A stretch of 64,000 nucleotides of DNA from Aerococcus tenax (lineage in GTDB: Bacteria; Bacillota; Bacilli; Lactobacillales; Aerococcaceae): NCBI RefSeq assembly GCF_003286645.3, contig NZ_CP127382.2, positions 310,001 through 374,000 on the forward strand. Direction: 5' to 3'. Every line of letters begins with the position of its first letter. The stretch's first letter is position 1. The notes beneath the pieces were generated by a model. The model saw nothing but the letters and a program-made list of their open reading frames with translations. It had not been told where the DNA came from and did no database searches. The translations under genes were made by a program, and so were the position numbers. Below are positions 8,141 to 15,897 of this stretch, piece after piece.

Positions 8141-8790
8141 TGGAGCTTTATTTAGCGCGGCACGGCCAAAGTGTTCGCAATGTTGACGGTCAATTTTATG
8201 GCAGACTGGACCCGCATTTGACCCCACTGGGACAACAACAAGCCCAGGCTTTGGGACAGGCACTAAGAGGAAAAAGAATTGATCGTTTGCTAACCTCTAG
8301 GATGCAGCGGACCCAAGAAACTGCCCAGATTATTGCAGACAGCTTAAAAGCTGAAAATGATTTCCAGGCCTTTCCCTGGACCCAGGAAGCTGATCTGAAT
8401 GAACGTGATTTGGGTGTCTGGGAAGGGAAAACGGCTCAAGAAATCGAAGCTATGGACCCTAAGACCTGGTGGGAATATATTGACCAACCCTTTCTCACCA
8501 CCCCGACTGGGGCAGAAAGCTATTTTTCCTTTAGAGACCGGGTCTTGAGGGCTCTATTTAGCGTCTTTAGCTCAGCTAGTGATGAGGGAAGCTATTTCTT
8601 ACTGGGGCACCATGGGTGGCTGCGCTTATTGGTCAGCCGGCTCTTAAACTTGGATGTGAAATATTTTGATTGTCACTTTACCCAAGGAAAGATTTATAGC
8701 TATTCCATTGACCGAGTTTTATTTTTGGAACGGCTAGTTGAAGCTATTGAAGAGGGGGATGAAGGATGCCAAAACATGGTGGAAATTTAA
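8140..8790 (+). CDS. cobC: Alpha-ribazole-5'-phosphate phosphatase, histidine phosphatase family
   Basis: Removes the phosphate from alpha-ribazole phosphate or from cobalamin 5'-phosphate. The phosphohistidine motif ARHGQSVRN puts the nucleophile at His8, and LLGHHGWLRLL near residue 167 carries the second catalytic His. I chose ATG 8140, overlapping the cobS stop as TGATG behind AGGAGGG, over an in-frame TTG three bases earlier. Family members outside B12 operons are generic phosphoglycerate-mutase-like phosphatases; the location gives this one its role. Confidence 0.88.
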   Translation: MELYLARHGQSVRNVDGQFYGRLDPHLTPLGQQQAQALGQALRGKRIDRLLTSRMQRTQETAQIIADSLKAENDFQAFPWTQEADLNERDLGVWEGKTAQEIEAMDPKTWWEYIDQPFLTTPTGAESYFSFRDRVLRALFSVFSSASDEGSYFLLGHHGWLRLLVSRLLNLDVKYFDCHFTQGKIYSYSIDRVLFLERLVEAIEEGDEGCQNMVEI

Positions 8791-9860
8791 AGGAGCTTAG
8801 CCAGGTAATAGGAAGGGATATGACCCAGGCCTTGGACTTTTCCGCCAATATTAACCCACTCGGCTTACCCCAAGCTTTTAAGGAGGCCATCGTTTCCCAT
8901 TTGGATCAGTTAGATCGCTATCCGGATTACAACTATCGGGATTTACGCCAAGCACTGGCGGACTTCTATCAAGTGTCCGATGACCACTTACTGGTGGGCA
9001 ATGGGGCGGCAGAATTGATTGATCTTTTGGCCTTTGCCTTGCCTTATCCGATGGTGACCATTGAACCTTGCTTTAATGAGTACGCAGCTAGTGCTAAGAA
9101 GTACCAGCGCCCCCATTGGTCCTATCTGACCCAGGCAGAAAATGATTTTACCTTTGACTTAGAAGATTTTTGGCCCTGGTTAGATAGCCACTGCAAGCAG
9201 GAGGCGGACCAAGAAGCTGGGAATAGGGCTTTTTCAGTCTGGCTCTGCCAGCCTAATAATCCCACTGGGTCCTTATATGAGTTCAACTTATTAAAGGATT
9301 TATTAAAGGGTATTAGCGACAGGGGTGGTTATTTAGTGGTGGATGAATCTTTTATTGATTTCCTGCCTGACCAAGACAACTATTCGCTGTTAGGACAAGT
9401 AGAAAGGGAAGAAAAGCTGGTGATCATTCGCTCCCTAACTAAGTTCTATGCCATGCCTGCCTTGCGCTTAGGAGTAGCCATGACCAGTAAGCAGACCCTC
9501 TTGGATGACTTAAAAGCGGCTCAACTGACTTGGTCAGTCAACGGCTTAGCGGAAGTCTGTGGCCAGAAAATGCCTGACTTAACCGCTTATCGCCAGGCAT
9601 CTTTGAATTATTTAGCTGCTGCTAAAAAAGAATTGCAGGCAGGCCTGGAGAGCTTTCCAGCTTTGAAAGTCTTTTCTAGTGCAGCTAACTTCTTTTTAAT
9701 CCAAGGGCCTAAAGAGTTGGGTCAAAACTTACTGGAAAAAGGTATAGTTTTGCGACAGACAGATGATTTCAAGGGCCTGGGACCTGGTTACTACCGATTG
9801 GCTGTTCGGACTAAGGAAGAAAACCAGGCTTTACTTCAAGCCTTGGCTGATATTTTATGA
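8766..9860 (+). CDS. cobD: L-threonine-O-3-phosphate decarboxylase
   Basis: PLP enzyme making (R)-1-amino-2-propanol O-phosphate, which CbiB attaches to cobyric acid. The 364-residue fold-type-I protein begins MPKHGGN, and DFSANINPLGLP is typical of CobD. The PLP lysine is K226 in RSLTKFYAMPALRLG. CQPNNPTG is the usual cofactor-site motif. It overlaps cobC by 25 bases. No PduX-like threonine kinase is present, so its substrate must come from a gene elsewhere. A histidinol-phosphate aminotransferase is the closest alternative family. Confidence 0.93.
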   Translation: MPKHGGNLKELSQVIGRDMTQALDFSANINPLGLPQAFKEAIVSHLDQLDRYPDYNYRDLRQALADFYQVSDDHLLVGNGAAELIDLLAFALPYPMVTIEPCFNEYAASAKKYQRPHWSYLTQAENDFTFDLEDFWPWLDSHCKQEADQEAGNRAFSVWLCQPNNPTGSLYEFNLLKDLLKGISDRGGYLVVDESFIDFLPDQDNYSLLGQVEREEKLVIIRSLTKFYAMPALRLGVAMTSKQTLLDDLKAAQLTWSVNGLAEVCGQKMPDLTAYRQASLNYLAAAKKELQAGLESFPALKVFSSAANFFLIQGPKELGQNLLEKGIVLRQTDDFKGLGPGYYRLAVRTKEENQALLQALADIL

Positions 9861-9886
9861 GTGAATTAAAGAAAGAGAGGTAAAGG

Positions 9887-10837
9887 ATGCTTGCTATTTA
9901 CCGTTTGCTGGCCTTCCTGTTAGATCTATGGCTGGCTGATCCCCCCACTTGGCCTCACCCGGTTAAATTCTATGGCCGCTTTATTCGTGGTTTTGAGAGA
10001 CTTAGCCAGTTCGACAAGAAAAAGCCGATGACCCAAACTTTTTTAGGCGGGGTCTTAGTTTTCTTACTCTTAATTATCATTTTGCTGATTAGCTCTCTCT
10101 TACTTTATGGGGCTAAGCGCTTGTCGCCCATCCTCTATGCGCTTGTATGGATCTATCTCACCTATACTTGTTTTGCCGTCAAGGGCTTAGCTGATGAGGC
10201 TAATGGGGTCTTAGAGGCGATGAAGGAGGGTGGACTACAAGCAGGGCGTCGGCAGCTGAGTCGGATTGTCGGGAGAGAAACGAGTCAACTCAGTGAGGAA
10301 GAAGTTTACCAAGCCGTCATTGAGACTGTTGCTGAGAACTTAAGTGATGGCTTTGTAGCCCCATTATTTTACGTGATCTTATTTGGCCCGGTGGGTGGGC
10401 TCCTCTATAAGGGAATCAATACCTTAGATTCGATGATTGCCTACTTGGATGACCGTTATCAATATTTTGGTTATTTTGCTGCTAAGTTGGATGACTTGGC
10501 AAATTATATTCCAGCCCGACTTAGCTGCCTTTTGATTGTTTTATCCAGTGGCCTTTTGGGCTTAGATATGGCTAGTGCCTGGAAGATTAGTTTTCGGGAT
10601 GGACGTGCCCACCGCAGCCCCAATGCGGGTTATCCAGAAGCAGCTGCTGCTGGAGCCTTGGGTGTTCAGCTGGGCGGAACCCATGTCTACCATGGCCAGC
10701 CCATTGAAAAACCAACCATTGGAGACCCACAAAAGTTGATCGGTCCCCAGCAAGTGAAAGCCAGCATTGCTTTATTATATACCAGTGCCAGTCTAGCCAT
10801 GGCTTTGTCGATGTTAATGATGCTCATTAGTAGCTGA
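9887..10837 (+). CDS. cbiB: Adenosylcobinamide-phosphate synthase
   Basis: Membrane enzyme that amidates cobyric acid with aminopropanol phosphate to form cobinamide phosphate. The 316-residue protein opens with LLDLWLADPPTWPHPVKFYG, close to the family signature of a D-P-x-x-x-P-H-P-V motif. It contains ETVAENLSDGFVAPLFY and the later DDRYQYFGYFAAKLDDLANY and PNAGYPEAAAAGALGV motifs. Several transmembrane segments are evident. It starts behind GAGAGGTAAAGG, 26 bases after cobD. Confidence 0.95.
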   Translation: MLAIYRLLAFLLDLWLADPPTWPHPVKFYGRFIRGFERLSQFDKKKPMTQTFLGGVLVFLLLIIILLISSLLLYGAKRLSPILYALVWIYLTYTCFAVKGLADEANGVLEAMKEGGLQAGRRQLSRIVGRETSQLSEEEVYQAVIETVAENLSDGFVAPLFYVILFGPVGGLLYKGINTLDSMIAYLDDRYQYFGYFAAKLDDLANYIPARLSCLLIVLSSGLLGLDMASAWKISFRDGRAHRSPNAGYPEAAAAGALGVQLGGTHVYHGQPIEKPTIGDPQKLIGPQQVKASIALLYTSASLAMALSMLMMLISS

Positions 10838-10911
10838 TAGCCGCTAAGCCATGCTTTAGGATAAGCTGGATTCATCCAGCGGAAAAAACAAAAATGAAAT
10901 GAGGATTACTT

Positions 10912-11430
10912 ATGAAAAATTTACATGCCAATATTTTAACTGCTTTACTTTTAGCTATTGCAACTATTGGAGCCAATGTTCACTTTCTAGGCAGTATTGC
11001 CTTAGACTCTTTTCCTGCCTTTTTAGGAGCTATTATTTTGGGACCAGGCTATGGGTTCTTGCTGGGGCTTCTTTCTCATGGCTTAACCGCTCTCCTATCG
11101 GGTTTCCCGCTGACCCTACCTGCCCATATTATTATTGGAGTAATGATGGGGCTTACCTGTTCAGTCTATGGCTATCTACGGGGAAAGGCTGGTAAGTCCA
11201 TAGGAAAAATCCTGTTCAGTGATGCTGTTGCCTTAGTGTTTAATGTTTTACTGGCCCAATTAGCCCTCATTCCGCTACTCGGTTGGCAAGCAATTTTAGC
11301 TATGGTAACGGGTGGGTTATTACTGACCTTATTAATTGCTAGTGTGGTTAACTTAGTATTGGCTGAAGTGGTTTATATAAGCCTCCCTGCTAAGTTCTTT
11401 AATCCATTTATGAAGAGAAAGACAAAATAG
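10912..11430 (+). CDS. cblT: Putative alpha-ribazole transporter, ECF S-component (CblT-like)
   Basis: A small 172-residue membrane protein with about five or six hydrophobic segments. Its opening (TALLLAIATIGANVHFLGSI, then a long GAIILGPGYGFLLGLLSHGL stretch) resembles ECF substrate-binding subunits. CblT of Geobacillus and Listeria works with CblS to import alpha-ribazole. The pairing with cblS in one operon and the absence of cobT support this call. The general EcfA-EcfT module is not in the window. A short hairpin (GCTGGAT-tc-ATCCAGC, 10865-10880) lies just upstream. Another vitamin-precursor specificity is possible. Confidence 0.68.
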   Translation: MKNLHANILTALLLAIATIGANVHFLGSIALDSFPAFLGAIILGPGYGFLLGLLSHGLTALLSGFPLTLPAHIIIGVMMGLTCSVYGYLRGKAGKSIGKILFSDAVALVFNVLLAQLALIPLLGWQAILAMVTGGLLLTLLIASVVNLVLAEVVYISLPAKFFNPFMKRKTK

Positions 11431-11445
11431 AGGAGTATCAAATGC

Positions 11446-13086
11446 ATGCGAAGCTTACTGAAAACGCTATTGACTAGCTTGCTATGTCTTTTCTTGGTCG
11501 CTTGTCAAGTTGACCAAGCGAAAAGTAGCGATCAGAATCAAGCAAGTACCCGCTCAGCCAATCAGATCCATTTCCCAGCCAAGTATCCCTTAACAACCCT
11601 GGATAATCAAAAGGCCAATGACATTACCAGCCTGACCTACGCTAGCCAGGTCTTTGACGGGCTTTATTGGCAGGATGAAAATAATGAATTACAGCCTAAC
11701 CTGGCCCAGGATTTTCCTGAAATTTCCCCAGATGGCCTGACCTACCGGATTAGCCTGCGCCATGATGCTAAGTGGGAAAATGGGCAACCAGTCACGGCCC
11801 ATGACTTTGTCTATAGCTTTAGACGTTTAGTCAATCCCAAGATAGCAGCTCCCTATGCCAATTTAGCAGGGGAAATCCAAGGGGCAAAGGCCATTCTGGC
11901 CGGGCAAGCCCCCCTGGACCAACTCGGAGTCAAGGCCTTGGATGACTATCAATTAGAAGTCCAACTCGACTATCCTAATCCCAATTTCACCAAGCTTTTA
12001 GCTTTTACGCCTTTCTATCCCGTCAATGAAACCTATGTGAAGGCCCAGGGAGACCAGTACGGTCAGGATAGTGACCATGTCTTAGGGAATGGCCCCTTTG
12101 TTATTGAGAACTGGCAGGCCGGCCAAGACCAGTGGGACTTGCGTAAGAGTGACCAGTATAACCGTCATTCTGTCGCTATTGACGGAATCAAAGTTCAGGT
12201 AATTAAGGAAGAGAGCACCGGAGTGAATTTATTTGAATCAGGTCAATTAGATCAAATGCCCCTTCATGGTCAGATTGCCAAGAATTATCAAGCTAAGGGG
12301 GAAGGCGATTTACAAGTCAAGGCCTGGACTGACTATCTGGAGTTTAACCACCAGAACCCTGATTTATCGCAACTTGACTTGCGCCAAGCCATTGCCTATG
12401 CCATCGATAGCCGCTCGGTTGAAGACCTCATCGGTGGGGGAGCTCAGGCCCTAAATACCTTTGTTCCTAGTCATTTAGTGATTGACCCGGTGACGGGAGA
12501 AGATATCACCGACAGTCCGGCTATGGATGCTTGGTACGACTTAGACCAAGCCCAGGAGGCTTTTGACCGCTATAAGGCGGCTAATCAGAAGGAAAGCTTA
12601 AGGCTCACCCTGTTAGCTAATGATGATGAAAATAGCCGCAAATTGTCTGAATACCTCAAAGAAACTCTGGAGCAAGCCCTTGACGGCTTGACCATTGAAT
12701 TGCAAAATGTTCCCAAGAAAAATCGGATTGACCGTATGAACCGGCAAGACTTTGATTTTGCCTTGACTGCCTGGGGGGCAGATTACGATGATCCCCTGGC
12801 TTATTATCAAAATTTGAAAAGTGACAATTCCTTCAATCGCGGGCGATATCAAAATCCTGAGTTGGATCGGTTGATCACTGACCTTGCTTTCCCTTATAAT
12901 CAAGATCGAGACCGGCCTTACCAAGTGGCCCAAAAAATTGAAGAATTAATCAAAAATCAAGCCGTTGTGGTGCCGCTCTACCAACAAAATGAATGGCATC
13001 TCAGGAGCGACCGGGTTCAAGGAATTATCTACCGCCCCATTGGCCCCGAAGTTGATTTTCGATTAGCTTCCATTCAAAGTAATTAA
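11446..13086 (+). CDS. Extracellular substrate-binding lipoprotein, OppA/NikA-like (SBP_bac_5)
   Basis: A 546-residue protein with a lipoprotein signal: positively charged MRSLLK, hydrophobic core, lipobox LVAC with Cys near residue 20. The body is family 5: SPDGLTYRISLRHDAKWENG, VTAHDFVYSFRR, YPLTTLDN. Family members bind peptides, nickel, heme or other solutes for ABC importers, but no permease or ATPase gene is adjacent. The start is ATG 11446; a nearer-looking ATG at 11442 is out of frame. It lies 15 bases after cblT and 17 bases before the riboswitch, so it appears to be part of the B12 salvage block. The ligand is unknown. Confidence 0.85.
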   Translation: MRSLLKTLLTSLLCLFLVACQVDQAKSSDQNQASTRSANQIHFPAKYPLTTLDNQKANDITSLTYASQVFDGLYWQDENNELQPNLAQDFPEISPDGLTYRISLRHDAKWENGQPVTAHDFVYSFRRLVNPKIAAPYANLAGEIQGAKAILAGQAPLDQLGVKALDDYQLEVQLDYPNPNFTKLLAFTPFYPVNETYVKAQGDQYGQDSDHVLGNGPFVIENWQAGQDQWDLRKSDQYNRHSVAIDGIKVQVIKEESTGVNLFESGQLDQMPLHGQIAKNYQAKGEGDLQVKAWTDYLEFNHQNPDLSQLDLRQAIAYAIDSRSVEDLIGGGAQALNTFVPSHLVIDPVTGEDITDSPAMDAWYDLDQAQEAFDRYKAANQKESLRLTLLANDDENSRKLSEYLKETLEQALDGLTIELQNVPKKNRIDRMNRQDFDFALTAWGADYDDPLAYYQNLKSDNSFNRGRYQNPELDRLITDLAFPYNQDRDRPYQVAQKIEELIKNQAVVVPLYQQNEWHLRSDRVQGIIYRPIGPEVDFRLASIQSN

Positions 13087-13103
13087 ATAATATCTAAGTC
13101 CTC

Positions 13104-13198
13104 CCTTTTATTACTGGGGAAGTCGGTGCGAGTCCGACGCAGTCCCTATGCTACTGTGTTTACGTTAAGGTATCAGTCAGAATGCCAGTAATAAAAGG
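13104..13198 (+). ncRNA. Cobalamin riboswitch aptamer (compact)
   Basis: Conserved core elements are present: GGGGAAGTCGGTGCGAGTCC, GACGCAGTCCC, CTACTGTG and the B12-box-like AGTCAGAATGCC. The two ends, CCTTTTATTACTGG (13104-13117) and CCAGTAATAAAAGG (13185-13198), are perfectly complementary over 14 bases and form the closing stem. At about 95 nt it lacks the large peripheral arms of long class I aptamers, so it may be a class II type. It sits inside the gene array, just after the substrate-binding protein gene, and precedes the de novo corrin genes. Confidence 0.93.
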
Positions 13199-13215
13199 AA
13201 GTTTTATTTATGTCT

Positions 13216-13298
13216 CAGGGTTTGATAAATAAGACGAAAAAGGGCTGTCATTTTTGCGTGCGATAAAAGATTCAAAAACGATTATTGAGCAAACCCTG
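13216..13298 (+). promoter_or_regulatory. Riboswitch antiterminator pairing
   Basis: CAGGGTTTG (13216-13224) is the exact complement of CAAACCCTG (13290-13298), which lies inside the downstream terminator hairpin. Formation of this helix would break the terminator, so the two structures are mutually exclusive. Ligand control of the choice is inferred from the upstream aptamer. Confidence 0.75.
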
Positions 13299-13321
13299 AT
13301 TTGTTGAATAATCGTTTTTTT
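13274..13321 (+). terminator. Riboswitch-controlled intrinsic terminator
   Basis: CGATTATT (13279-13286) pairs with AATAATCG (13307-13314), extended inward by CAAA/TTTG and outward by five A-T pairs, followed by a T run. The flavodoxin ribosome site follows immediately, so readthrough is needed for the whole cbi block. Confidence 0.9.
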
Positions 13322-13340
13322 CTGTTAGGAGGACTTGGCG

Positions 13341-13808
13341 ATGAAGATATGCATTGTTTATAGTAGCTTGCGAGGCAATACCGAAGCTGCTGCCTTTATT
13401 CTGGCCTCCTTCTTGGAAGACCTGGGCTTAAGCGCTCAATTAGTTGGGGCCGATGCCTATGACTATGAGACCTTGTTAGAAGCTGATGGTTTAGCTATTG
13501 GTTCCTATACCTACGGCAACCATGCTGAAATTCCCGAAGAATTATTAGATCTCTACGAAGACCTACCCGATTTGATTCAAGCCAATCCCAAATTAAAGCA
13601 GTCCCTGGCAGTATTTGGTTCTGGGGACCGGGACTATCCCATTTATGCTAAAGCCGTGGATGATTTTGTAGAAGTCATTGAAAAAAGTGGCGGGCACTTA
13701 CTAGCACCTGGAGTAAAAATTGATGGCTATCCTGACTATGATGAAGAAATTGCCGGCCTAGCCGCTATTGCCCAGGCCTTTTTACAAATAGCAAAGGAGA
13801 ATAAATGA
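13341..13808 (+). CDS. Flavodoxin
   Basis: Small FMN electron carrier of 156 residues. The N-terminal IVYSSLRGNTEAAA is the phosphate-binding loop, IGSYTYGNHAEIPEE and AVFGSGDRDYP are the isoalloxazine-flanking loops. I chose ATG 13341, eight bases after TTAGGAGG, over a TTG six bases earlier that sits too close to that site. It is the first gene behind the riboswitch and overlaps cbiA by 4 bases. Its place suggests it delivers electrons for cobalt reduction before adenosylation, or for CbiJ/CbiG-stage redox chemistry (inference). Confidence 0.92.
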   Translation: MKICIVYSSLRGNTEAAAFILASFLEDLGLSAQLVGADAYDYETLLEADGLAIGSYTYGNHAEIPEELLDLYEDLPDLIQANPKLKQSLAVFGSGDRDYPIYAKAVDDFVEVIEKSGGHLLAPGVKIDGYPDYDEEIAGLAAIAQAFLQIAKENK

Positions 13809-15196
13809 TGAGAGCCTTAATGATTGCCGGAGCGACTAGTAATGTGGGCAAGACGACCTTGACTTTAGGTCTGATCCAAGCCCTGATCAAGCGCGGACTG
13901 AAAGTCCAACCCTACAAGGTGGGGCCTGACTACATTGACACGCGTTTTCACCAGGAGATTAGCCACCGTCCTTCGATCAATTTGGACCAATTCTTAGTTC
14001 CTGATGACCAGGTCTTAAAAGCCCTCTATACCCGTCACCTTGAGGGTAGTGATATTGCCGTGGTGGAAGGAGTTATGGGCCTCTTTGATGGCTTTGGCTC
14101 TGACGCTCTCAAGGCCTCTAGCGCAGGCATTGCTAAGGCCCTGGATATTCCCATCCTCTTAGTGATTGATGGGCGGGCCATGTCGACTTCAGCAGCCGCC
14201 ATGGTCAAGGGTTATCTCAGCCTGATTCCTGACCTCAATATTATCGGTATCTTGGTTAATCGGGTGGCTTCAGAAAGTCATTACCAATTAATTAAAAATG
14301 CCATTGAACGTTATAATGATGTGCCCGTTCTTGGCTACCTGCCCCGTAATGAAATATTTTCCTTGCCTTCCCGCCACTTAGGCCTGGCCCTGGAAGAAGC
14401 GAATAATCATTTAGTTGACCAAGTCAGTCAAGTGGCAGAGGCAATGGAAGAAAGTATCGCCATTGATGATATTTTAAACCGCTGTCAATTGGATCCGGCT
14501 AAACTTAAAGAGGCCCAAGCAGCCATTGACTCCAGTCTGGCTCCTTATGAAAAGACCGATCAGGAGTCTCCTTTTAAGGTGGCTTATGCCTATGATGAAG
14601 CCTTTTCCTTTTACTATCCCGATAATTTAAATTTATTGGAAAAACGAGGGGGCCAGCTCCAAGCCTTTAGTCCCCTCCATGACCAAGATTTACCGGAGGC
14701 TGACCTCTACTATATTGGCGGGGGCTTTCCCGAATTATACGCCGAAACTTTATCTAAGAACCAAGCCATGCGTACTGCACTCTTAGAGGCCCACAAGTCC
14801 GGTAAGGCTATATTGGCCGAATGCGGGGGTCTTATGTACTTAGGAAGTAGTTTTTCTAAGGAGGATAAAGACTATCCCATGGTGGGGATCTTTGAGGGGC
14901 AGAGTCAAATGACAGACCGCCTACGCCGCTTCGGCTACTGTACCATGACTCTTACTAGCGATTCCTTTTACGGCCAAGCCGGTGATGAGGTCAGGGGACA
15001 TGAATTTCATTATTCAACCTTTACCAGTCCAGAAAGGACGATTGGAAACTTATACAAGGACCGCGATGGTAAACGGGTTAAGGAGTGGCAGGGGGGCTTT
15101 CAAAAGAATAAGACCTATGCCGCCTACCAACATGTACACTTTTACCAAGACCCTAAAGTCATTGACCAAATGATTTCATGGATTAAGGAGGACTAG
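13805..15196 (+). CDS. cbiA: Cobyrinic acid a,c-diamide synthase
   Basis: ATP- and glutamine-dependent amidation of the a and c carboxylates of cobyrinic acid. The N-terminal dethiobiotin-synthetase-like domain has a P-loop in GATSNVGKTTLTLG and YKVGPDYID. The C-terminal glutamine amidotransferase domain has ILAECGGLMYLG with the catalytic Cys, and a late histidine in RGHEFHYS. The 463-residue length is normal. The start overlaps the flavodoxin stop as ATGA behind AAGGAG; ATG 13808 is an alternative. Confidence 0.96.
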   Translation: MMRALMIAGATSNVGKTTLTLGLIQALIKRGLKVQPYKVGPDYIDTRFHQEISHRPSINLDQFLVPDDQVLKALYTRHLEGSDIAVVEGVMGLFDGFGSDALKASSAGIAKALDIPILLVIDGRAMSTSAAAMVKGYLSLIPDLNIIGILVNRVASESHYQLIKNAIERYNDVPVLGYLPRNEIFSLPSRHLGLALEEANNHLVDQVSQVAEAMEESIAIDDILNRCQLDPAKLKEAQAAIDSSLAPYEKTDQESPFKVAYAYDEAFSFYYPDNLNLLEKRGGQLQAFSPLHDQDLPEADLYYIGGGFPELYAETLSKNQAMRTALLEAHKSGKAILAECGGLMYLGSSFSKEDKDYPMVGIFEGQSQMTDRLRRFGYCTMTLTSDSFYGQAGDEVRGHEFHYSTFTSPERTIGNLYKDRDGKRVKEWQGGFQKNKTYAAYQHVHFYQDPKVIDQMISWIKED

Positions 15197-15198
15197 AG

Positions 15199-15852
15199 AT
15201 GGCTTATATAAAAAAACCGGAACGCATCACTGACCGCTCATTTGAAATTATTGACGCGGAAATCAAACGGGACTTTCCTGACTTCCAATTTCAAAATGAC
15301 CTAGAGGAGCGTATTATTAAGCGGGCGATTCATACTTCAGCGGATTTTGATTATTTACACAACCTGGTCTTTGACCGTCAAGGCGCCCAAGTGGTCCAAG
15401 AAGTGATTCGCTCTGGAGGCCACTTGATTACTGATACCACTATGGCCCAATCGGGAATTAATAAGCGAATTTTAAAGGAGCTAGGTACAGAGACCCATTG
15501 CTTTATCCGCGACCCCAGAGCCTATCAAATTGCTGAAGACAAGGGGATTACCCGGTCTATGGCAGCCATTGAATTAGCGGCTCAGCTTGAAGGCCCCAAA
15601 GTCTTTGTCGTGGGCAATGCGCCGACTGCTATTTATAAAATCCTAGAGATGATTGACGCAGGACGTTTACAAGCCGAAGCGGTTGTGGGTGTGCCGGTAG
15701 GTTTCGTGGGGGCAGCTGAGTCCAAGCAAGCCCTCCATGATTATCCCATTCCAAGCATTGCAGCTTTAGGCCGTAAAGGCGGATCTAATGTGGCTGCTGC
15801 TATTATTAATGCTATCCAATATGATATTAAAGATACCATCTATCAAAATTAA
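15199..15852 (+). CDS. cbiC: Cobalt-precorrin-8 methylmutase
   Basis: Moves the C-11 methyl group to C-12, forming cobyrinic acid. The 217-residue product shows VIRSGGHLITDTTMAQSGIN around residues 73-92, matching the family substrate loop; the preceding IHTSADFDYL carries the conserved His. VGVPVGFVGAAESK and ALGRKGGSNVAAA complete the signature. It starts two bases after the cbiA stop behind AGGAGG. Confidence 0.96.
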   Translation: MAYIKKPERITDRSFEIIDAEIKRDFPDFQFQNDLEERIIKRAIHTSADFDYLHNLVFDRQGAQVVQEVIRSGGHLITDTTMAQSGINKRILKELGTETHCFIRDPRAYQIAEDKGITRSMAAIELAAQLEGPKVFVVGNAPTAIYKILEMIDAGRLQAEAVVGVPVGFVGAAESKQALHDYPIPSIAALGRKGGSNVAAAIINAIQYDIKDTIYQN

Positions 15853-15897
15853 GCGGATTAGGTGGCTGAATAGACAGGGAAAGCGAGCTGAAACGAG

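Noticed and set aside
12613..12933. Minus-strand open frame within the substrate-binding protein gene
   Set aside because: Shadow of a strongly supported family 5 binding protein; no ribosome site.
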